10,637 nt of DNA from a bacterium (GTDB taxonomy: Bacteria > Eremiobacterota > Eremiobacteria > Baltobacterales > Baltobacteraceae), in NCBI GenBank assembly GCA_021784715.1, contig JAJYHP010000151.1, positions 1 through 10,637 of the forward strand, read 5' to 3'. Shown one piece after another: positions 6,286-10,637 of this stretch (positions are counted from its first letter, which is position 1; every line of letters starts with the position of its first letter). The notes beneath the pieces were generated by a model that saw nothing but the letters and a program-made list of their open reading frames with translations, made no database searches and was not told the origin of the DNA. The translations under genes and the position numbers were made by a program.

Positions 6286-7040
6286 CCGAGCACGACGCCT
6301 TTCTCGACGATGCCGCGGCGCTCGCATTAGGGACGCTCTCTCCTGCGGAGGCCGAGCGCGTGCGCGCGCACGTGGAGAGTTGCGACGCGTGTCGCGCCGA
6401 GTATCGGGCGCTGGCACCGCTCGTCGCCGCAATTGCCTCCCCCGCCGAAGATCTCGCAGCTCCCAGCCCGCTCTTGCGCGAGCGCATTATGGCGCAGGTC
6501 GCGCCGGGGGCGAAGGTTCGCTCGCTCCCGCGCACTTCGCGCGCCCCGGCTTGGCCGCTTTATCTCGTTACTGCGGCGTCATTTATCGCGGCTTTAATCT
6601 CGACGTTCAACCTCGCAACGACGCGCGAGAACATGAGCCAGATGAAAACGCAAGTTGTCGCACTCCAACAGCGCGTCGATTCGCTGACACACTCGTTGCA
6701 GAGCGCGCAGATGGCGGCGATCGATCTCACCAGCGCCGACGCGACGCGTTTGCCCGTCCATCACGGCGAGATCGTGATGCGACATGGCCGCATGTACCTG
6801 GCGATGCACGACATGCCGATGCCGCCGCGCGGCCACGTATATCAGGCTTGGGTGATGCCGCGAGGCGGTAAGAAGATCGAACCGTCCTCGACGTTTATGC
6901 CCGACCGCGATGGAGTTGCCGTCGTACCGATCGCCGAGCATAACGCCGACTCGATGACCGAGGTGGCGGTCAGCGTGGAACCCGTCGGCGGCAGTAAGCA
7001 ACCGACGACAAAACCGATGTTCGTCGCCTCGCTGGAGTGA
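6282..7040 (+). CDS. RskA-type transmembrane anti-sigma factor with zinc-binding anti-sigma motif
   Basis: 252 residues. It is predicted to hold the adjacent sigma factor at the inner membrane and release it on an envelope signal, commonly by regulated proteolysis in this family. The cytoplasmic N-terminal anti-sigma domain carries H30-x3-C34-x2-C37, the zinc-binding ZAS signature. One transmembrane helix lies at about 91-110, followed by a probable short coiled coil (111-146). The C-terminal RskA domain is extracytoplasmic (about 148-251), recognised from 'GHVYQAWVMPRGG' (184-196), 'FMPDRDGVAVVPI' (205-217) and the final 'TTKPMFVASL'. Residues 160-192 are unusually rich in His and Met (5 His, 6 Met), including 'MHDMPMP', which could bind a metal. 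The ATG overlaps the sigma stop codon by 4 bases, fixing both the start and the partner. The stop in turn overlaps the GNAT gene. Confidence 0.92.
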   Translation: MTEHDAFLDDAAALALGTLSPAEAERVRAHVESCDACRAEYRALAPLVAAIASPAEDLAAPSPLLRERIMAQVAPGAKVRSLPRTSRAPAWPLYLVTAASFIAALISTFNLATTRENMSQMKTQVVALQQRVDSLTHSLQSAQMAAIDLTSADATRLPVHHGEIVMRHGRMYLAMHDMPMPPRGHVYQAWVMPRGGKKIEPSSTFMPDRDGVAVVPIAEHNADSMTEVAVSVEPVGGSKQPTTKPMFVASLE

Positions 7041-7852
7041 TACGTGTCGCGCCGCTCTTAGCCGAGCGTACCGCCGAAGCGATCGCGCTCGTCGAGCGCG
7101 ATCCATATCTCAACGTCTATCTCAGTTATATTCTCGAACGAGATGCACTCTCGCGGCGCTCGCTCGTCGGGGCATTCGCCGATCGGCACCTGATCGGACT
7201 TGCCTACTTGGGGCGGCAAATCGTCCTCGCAGGTGAGAGCGCAGCCGCGGAGGGTTTTGCTGCGTACGCGGCCGGCATGCAGCACCCGAAAGCGATTACC
7301 GCGCCGGCTAACCTCGTCGAAGTTTTCTGGGACCGGCTCCCGGAGTGGCACCGCGCCGCGCGATTGATTCGCGAACGCCAGCCCGTGATGGCGGTCGATT
7401 CCGGCACCTTACTGGTTCGTGAGAACGCACGCGTTCGCGTCCGTCGGGCGACGCTCGCCGACTTAAAAGTCGTTGTCGAGAACTCAGCCGAGATGATCTC
7501 CGCCGAACTGGAGAGCGACCCACGCAAGCACGGACGCGAATTTACCGCCAACATCGCTGCGATGATTGAAAGCGATCTGTGGTGGATCGGCGAGTACGAT
7601 GGGACGCCCGCCTTCTTCTGTCACATCGGGTCGTGGTCGGCGCACACCGCGCAAATGCAGGGCATCTGGACCGTTCCGCAACTTCGCGGAAAAGGGATTG
7701 CGGCTGCAGCGTTCTCCGCCATTTCAGCACGCTTACTCGAAATCGTGCCGAGCCTCTCGCTCTACGTGAACGACTTCAACCAGGCCGCGATCGCCCTCTA
7801 TCGCGGCCTGGGATATCGCGAAGTCGGCGAGTTTCGCACGATACTCTTCTAG
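7037..7852 (+). CDS. GNAT family N-acetyltransferase with an N-terminal GNAT-like lobe
   Basis: 271 residues from a GTG that overlaps the anti-sigma stop (GTGA). The C-terminal half (about 132-271) is a GNAT acetyltransferase domain that would transfer an acetyl group from acetyl-CoA to an amine. The acetyl-CoA pyrophosphate loop is 'VPQLRGKGIA' (213-222), and the closing 'YVNDFNQAAIALYRGLGY' (243-260) is the usual last helix and strand. The N-terminal half (about 1-125), with 'ERDPYLNVYLSYILE' and 'LVGAFADRHLIGLAYLG', resembles the DUF4081-type lobe found before GNAT domains in some bacteria, giving a two-lobe protein. The substrate is unknown. The tight overlap ties it to the sigma/anti-sigma pair, so it is either cotranscribed cargo or a modifier of that system. 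Its stop is followed by a composite inverted repeat that probably ends the transcript. Confidence 0.87.
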   Translation: MIRVAPLLAERTAEAIALVERDPYLNVYLSYILERDALSRRSLVGAFADRHLIGLAYLGRQIVLAGESAAAEGFAAYAAGMQHPKAITAPANLVEVFWDRLPEWHRAARLIRERQPVMAVDSGTLLVRENARVRVRRATLADLKVVVENSAEMISAELESDPRKHGREFTANIAAMIESDLWWIGEYDGTPAFFCHIGSWSAHTAQMQGIWTVPQLRGKGIAAAAFSAISARLLEIVPSLSLYVNDFNQAAIALYRGLGYREVGEFRTILF

Positions 7853-7887
7853 GTGAAACCCGTCACCCTGAATAGCTCCAATCTGTC

Positions 7888-7961
7888 ACGCCGAGTAGAT
7901 GGCGAAGCCATCGTATCGAGGCGCAGAGGACGCAGCCCTCGATACGCGCTCCGTACGGCGT
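7888..7961. repeat. Composite inverted repeat (REP-like) in convergent intergenic gap
   Basis: An outer stem ACGCCG (7888-7893) pairs with CGGCGT (7956-7961). It encloses two further hairpins: GATGGC-GAA-GCCATC (7898-7912) and CGTATCGAGG (7912-7921) pairing exactly with CCTCGATACG (7937-7946) around a 15-base loop. Preceding sequence (GTCACCCTGAATAG, 7862-7875) resembles the GTCACCCTGAGTAG-type ends of dispersed palindromic repeats seen in many GC-rich genomes. It sits between the convergent ends of the acetyltransferase gene and the small minus-strand gene, a usual place for such elements, and may act as a bidirectional transcript end. No T-run is present. Confidence 0.6.
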
Positions 7962-8146
7962 TAATTGTCGCGGTGGGTTATTGCGTGCTCGACGTTTTCC
8001 ACGCCCGATTCAACGGCATGCTCGGCGCGGGTCAACAGGTTGACGATCCATCGAATCGTCGCAACGACACCGATGACCGCAAAAATAAAAACGATCGCTA
8101 CGGCCCACGCCGCATCGCGAGCAAGATTCACGAAAAAGTGTTCCAT
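7961..8146 (-). CDS. Small single-span membrane protein (61 residues), unknown function
   Basis: I do not recognise the family. The ATG at 8146 is preceded by AAGGAGGG (8158-8151) five bases away, the strongest Shine-Dalgarno in the window. This supports a real gene although the same frame stays open far upstream. The product starts MEHFFVNLARDAAW, has one hydrophobic helix at about 13-38 (AVAIVFIFAVIGVVATIRWI), and ends in a polar, His/Glu-rich amphipathic tail (39-61, 'AEHAVESGVENVEHAITH'). It is probably an inner-membrane miniprotein; orientation is uncertain. Its stop codon falls in the right arm of the composite inverted repeat shared with the convergent acetyltransferase gene. It is divergent from the FAD oxidoreductase gene, whose start is 64 bases from its own. 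Confidence 0.7.
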   Translation of the reverse strand: MEHFFVNLARDAAWAVAIVFIFAVIGVVATIRWIVNLLTRAEHAVESGVENVEHAITHRDN

Positions 8147-8150
8147 CGGT

Positions 8151-8158
8151 CCCTCCTT
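8151..8158 (-). promoter_or_regulatory. Strong Shine-Dalgarno of the small membrane protein gene
   Basis: Read on the minus strand this is AAGGAGGG, almost fully complementary to the 16S anti-Shine-Dalgarno, ending 4 bases before the ATG at 8146. It decides the start of the small gene. Confidence 0.8.
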
Positions 8159-8166
8159 CAATCGAT

Positions 8167-8188
8167 CGCCCGCGGAACTCTGCGGGCG
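8167..8188. promoter_or_regulatory. Inverted repeat in divergent leader of the FAD oxidoreductase gene
   Basis: CGCCCGC (8167-8173) pairs with GCGGGCG (8182-8188) around an 8-base centre. It lies in the 63-bp gap between the divergent starts at 8146 and 8210. It could be an operator dyad or a leader hairpin; nothing distinguishes these from sequence alone. Confidence 0.35.
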
Positions 8189-8209
8189 CGCCTGGGGTTC
8201 AACGCAGCG

Positions 8210-9748
8210 ATGGCGGACTCTTCGTTCGATCTCGCGGTTATCGGCGGCGGCGTCGCCGGGCTGACCGCAGCGGCGCTTGCCGCACGGGCGGGCGCGCGCG
8301 TTTTTCTCGCCGAGCACCACAACGTGCCCGGAGGCTGCGCCTCGTTTTTTCAGCGCGACGGCTACCGCTTCGACGTGGGAGCGACCGTCGTCAACGGCTT
8401 TGGCCCGCGGGGCATCCACCGGCGGGTCTTCGAGAGACTCGGGGTGACGATCGCGGCAACGCCGCTCGAGCCCACCATGCTCGTCCATCTTCCCGGCATG
8501 CAGATCGCCCGTTACGGTGACGCGCGCTGGCGCGACGAGCGAATCGCCGCGTTCGGAGAGCGATTCGAACCGTTCTGGCACGCACAAGAACGCATCGCCG
8601 ACCGTGTCTGGGATTTTGCAGCGCGGTTGCCGACCTTACCCGCCGATCTTGCAAGCGCATGGCATCTCGCACGTGTTTTTCGTCCGCGCGATCTCGCGTT
8701 GCTGTCATATCAAGGACAGAGTATCGCCAGCTTGTTACCGCACGACGCCTCACCGGAGTTACGCTCCTTCATCGATCTGCAATTGCTTATCACCGCGCAA
8801 GCACCGGCAAGCGAGACCGATCTCGCGTTCGGCGCCGCCGCACTCGATATCGCTCGCGAAGGTACGTTCCATCTCGCAGGCGGCATTGCTACGATCGCCA
8901 CCGCGCTCGCGCGTGCGATTCGCCGTTTCGGCGGCACGATTGCCTATCGCACCGACGTCGCGCGCATTCGAACCGATCGCCGCGGCTTTAGCGCGATCGA
9001 ACTCGCCGATGGACGGACGGTAGCAGCGCGTCACGCCGTTGCGGCGATACCGTACGAGAACGTTCTGCAACTCCTCGGCAGAGCGCCGAGTCCGTCGTCG
9101 CGCACCGGGCAGCGTTGGAGCGCGGTAACCGCCTACGTTGGGCTCGAAGCAGGGGATCTTCCCGACGATTTTCCGCTGCACCACCAAGTGCTGCTCGACC
9201 CGCGGGTGCCGTTGGGCGACGCAAATTCGCTCTTCATCTCGCTCTCGGCGCCCGGGGAGCGCGAACGAGCGCGCAACGGAGGGCGCGCGGTGACGATCTC
9301 GACGCACGCCGACCCGCTTCGCTGGGAGCAGGCGTACAGCGCCGGGCGCGGCTCGGAAATCCAACGAGCGTACGCGCAACAAATGCTCGCTGGGCTCGAA
9401 CGCGCGGCGGGAAAGCGGATCGTTCCCTCGTTTTTCGAGTTGGGAACGCCGCGCACGTTCGAACGCTACACATTACGCTATCGTGGGCTCGTCGGCGGAA
9501 CTCCGCAGCGCATCGAGAGTGCGAACCTTCGCGCGCGTTCGCACCGCAGCGGAATAAACGGGCTTACCCTCTGCGGCGACACCATCTTCCCGGGTCAGAG
9601 TACGGTCGGCGTCACGCTCTCGGCGATCAACGCCGTTCGACCGTTCGGCATCGATTTGTCGGCGTTATCGGCATCGGCGAGCGTTGGCGCAGGCCGCCCG
9701 GTCAGCGATTCAGCGAGCGCGCTAGCGTTACGTGCGACCATTCCATAG
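8210..9748 (+). CDS. Carotenoid desaturase/isomerase-type FAD-dependent oxidoreductase
   Basis: 512 residues in the CrtI/CrtD/CRTISO-type amine-oxidase superfamily: FAD enzymes that desaturate, isomerise or otherwise oxidise carotenoids and similar lipids. I chose the ATG at 8210 because the dinucleotide-binding motif follows at once: 'DLAVIGGGVAGLTAAALAAR' with G12-x-G14-x-x-G17 and the ribose-binding acidic residue E35. 'GGCASFF' (41-47) and 'GYRFDVGATVVNG' (51-63) continue the FAD site. The C-terminal FAD signature is 'GLTLCGDTIFPGQSTVGVTL' (451-470). The frame is open upstream to 7853 but that extension covers the small antisense gene. No phytoene synthase or other crt gene is in the window, so the substrate is not fixed. 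The last 51 codons overlap the convergent GMC gene, and residues after about 478 look non-conserved. Shine-Dalgarno is weak. Confidence 0.85.
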   Translation: MADSSFDLAVIGGGVAGLTAAALAARAGARVFLAEHHNVPGGCASFFQRDGYRFDVGATVVNGFGPRGIHRRVFERLGVTIAATPLEPTMLVHLPGMQIARYGDARWRDERIAAFGERFEPFWHAQERIADRVWDFAARLPTLPADLASAWHLARVFRPRDLALLSYQGQSIASLLPHDASPELRSFIDLQLLITAQAPASETDLAFGAAALDIAREGTFHLAGGIATIATALARAIRRFGGTIAYRTDVARIRTDRRGFSAIELADGRTVAARHAVAAIPYENVLQLLGRAPSPSSRTGQRWSAVTAYVGLEAGDLPDDFPLHHQVLLDPRVPLGDANSLFISLSAPGERERARNGGRAVTISTHADPLRWEQAYSAGRGSEIQRAYAQQMLAGLERAAGKRIVPSFFELGTPRTFERYTLRYRGLVGGTPQRIESANLRARSHRSGINGLTLCGDTIFPGQSTVGVTLSAINAVRPFGIDLSALSASASVGAGRPVSDSASALALRATIP

Positions 9749-10637
9749 ATGGAGAGCTGCGGATTCGCGCCCAAACTCGTCGGGAACGCCGAACCGTCGA
9801 AGACGTAGAGATTCTCGAGTGCATGGCTGCGTCCGCGTTGGTCGATGACTCCGGTTCGCTCGTCTTTCGACATCGCGCTTCCGCCCATCACATGCGCGCT
9901 CGCCACGCGCGTGAGCAAAGTCTCCATCGGCAGTTGCGCGATCGCTCCACGCGCTTGTGCCCACGAACTATAGGGCACCGCCGATTCGTGGAGCGGATAA
10001 ACGGTGCGGGCTCCGGCCGCGAATTGAATCTCCGCCATCGCAAGCAGCGCGCGCCGCATGCCGTCCCACACGAAACCCGAGATCGGATAGTCGAGAATCG
10101 GCGTCCCGTCGCTATGGAGATCGACCGTACCACCGACGCTCTCTTCGTTGAAGCCGTCGCGCATCAACGCGATGATGGCCTGCAGATGGTTGAAGCTCCG
10201 CATCTGCCCTGCAGCGAACTCGCCGAGCCCGGTGAACGTCGATGCGGTAAGAACCGGATGTAACGGTGGAACCTCGAGCTTGTAGCCGATCGGTCCATCG
10301 ATCGGCTGCGTCCTAAGAAAATGATCGCTGTAAATGGATTGCGGCGCACCCGAAGAAGCGACGACATCCTCCGGCATTGTCGCGGCGGAAATAACCGTCG
10401 GGTGCAAGAACGTTCGTTTCCCGATGCGGCCGTGCGGATCGGGAAGCGTGCTCCGAAGCAAGAGCGCCGGAGTATTGATCGCTCCACCCGCGGCGATAAA
10501 AGCGCGCGCACGCACGCGGATGGTGTAGGGGCCGGGCGCGAGCCCCGCCGCGTCGAGCGCGCTGCACAGCAATTCGGTTACCCGGCCGTGCGCGTGAACG
10601 AAGTGCTCGGCGCGCACGCGGCTCACGAGTTGCGCCC
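9595..10637 (-). CDS. GMC family FAD-dependent oxidoreductase (5' part beyond window edge)
   Basis: 346 codons are visible; the N-terminal FAD-binding part lies outside the window, and a GTG at 10626 is internal, because the frame is open to the edge. GMC enzymes oxidise alcohols (sterols, long-chain or aromatic alcohols, sugars) with FAD. Visible parts are 'IAAGGAINTPALLLRSTL' (the flavin/substrate junction near 10489-10442), 'GRIGKRTFLHP' after it, then a substrate domain. The C-terminal catalytic domain has 'SAHVMGGSAM', with the expected active-site His (codon near 9894), and 'LGANPQLSIYGMVARN', with the expected second Asn (codon 9763-9765). The motif set resembles the long-chain alcohol oxidase/cholesterol oxidase side of the family; the substrate is unknown. 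The last roughly 35 residues (from about 9700) are a non-conserved tail that overlaps the convergent desaturase-type gene. Confidence 0.87.
   Translation of the reverse strand, partial: AQLVSRVRAEHFVHAHGRVTELLCSALDAAGLAPGPYTIRVRARAFIAAGGAINTPALLLRSTLPDPHGRIGKRTFLHPTVISAATMPEDVVASSGAPQSIYSDHFLRTQPIDGPIGYKLEVPPLHPVLTASTFTGLGEFAAGQMRSFNHLQAIIALMRDGFNEESVGGTVDLHSDGTPILDYPISGFVWDGMRRALLAMAEIQFAAGARTVYPLHESAVPYSSWAQARGAIAQLPMETLLTRVASAHVMGGSAMSKDERTGVIDQRGRSHALENLYVFDGSAFPTSLGANPQLSIYGMVARNASALAESLTGRPAPTLADADNADKSMPNGRTALIAESVTPTVL

Noticed and set aside
5383..6432. 349-codon minus-strand open frame opposite cyclase tail, sigma and anti-sigma genes
   Set aside because: It covers three strongly supported genes and has no recognisable motif or start signal.
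7853..8209. 119-codon N-terminal extension of the FAD oxidoreductase
   Set aside because: The FAD-binding motif normally lies within the first 10-20 residues. The extension covers a palindromic repeat and a small gene with a strong ribosome binding site on the other strand.
9115..10263. 382-codon plus-strand open frame
   Set aside because: It overlaps the desaturase-type gene in another frame and the GMC gene antisense; Arg-rich, no motif.

Overview
The window is GC-rich bacterial chromosome, packed with genes, using GTG starts and frequent 4-base stop/start overlaps. Sec-type signal peptides, exported FecR-domain proteins and an ECF sigma factor/RskA-type anti-sigma pair point to a free-living bacterium with a complex envelope. 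The overall style resembles poorly cultured GC-rich phyla such as Candidatus Eremiobacterota/Vulcanimicrobiota or Acidobacteriota. That placement is a guess from gene style only; no rRNA or marker gene is present. I see no tRNA, rRNA, CRISPR array, transposase, integrase or phage gene.

Left part (1-2740, minus strand): a secreted GH20 beta-N-acetylhexosaminidase is translationally coupled through a GTGA overlap to a multi-pass permease of the ion-transporter (GntP/DctM/CitMHS-like) type, which runs off the left edge. It looks like a small scavenging unit that cleaves amino-sugar glycans outside the cytoplasm and takes up a related or downstream solute; the permease substrate is unknown.

Centre (2862-7852, plus strand): six consecutive genes divergent from the GH20 gene. 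They are two tandem paralogous exported FecR-domain proteins, a membrane-anchored class III nucleotide-cyclase homologue whose catalytic residues are mostly replaced, an ECF sigma factor, its zinc-finger/RskA membrane anti-sigma factor, and a GNAT acetyltransferase. Gaps are 4, 15 and about 48 bp, followed by two 4-base overlaps. The natural reading is an envelope-sensing transcription switch (anti-sigma plus sigma) next to an exported FecR pair and a probable pseudocyclase adaptor. The combination is the most interesting thing in the window.

Right part (7853-10637): the gap after the acetyltransferase holds a composite inverted repeat. It is followed by a 61-codon minus-strand membrane miniprotein gene with a near-perfect Shine-Dalgarno. 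Divergent from it is a carotenoid desaturase/isomerase-type FAD oxidoreductase (plus). A GMC-family FAD oxidoreductase (minus) enters from the right edge. The two oxidoreductase genes converge and overlap tail to tail by 154 bp.
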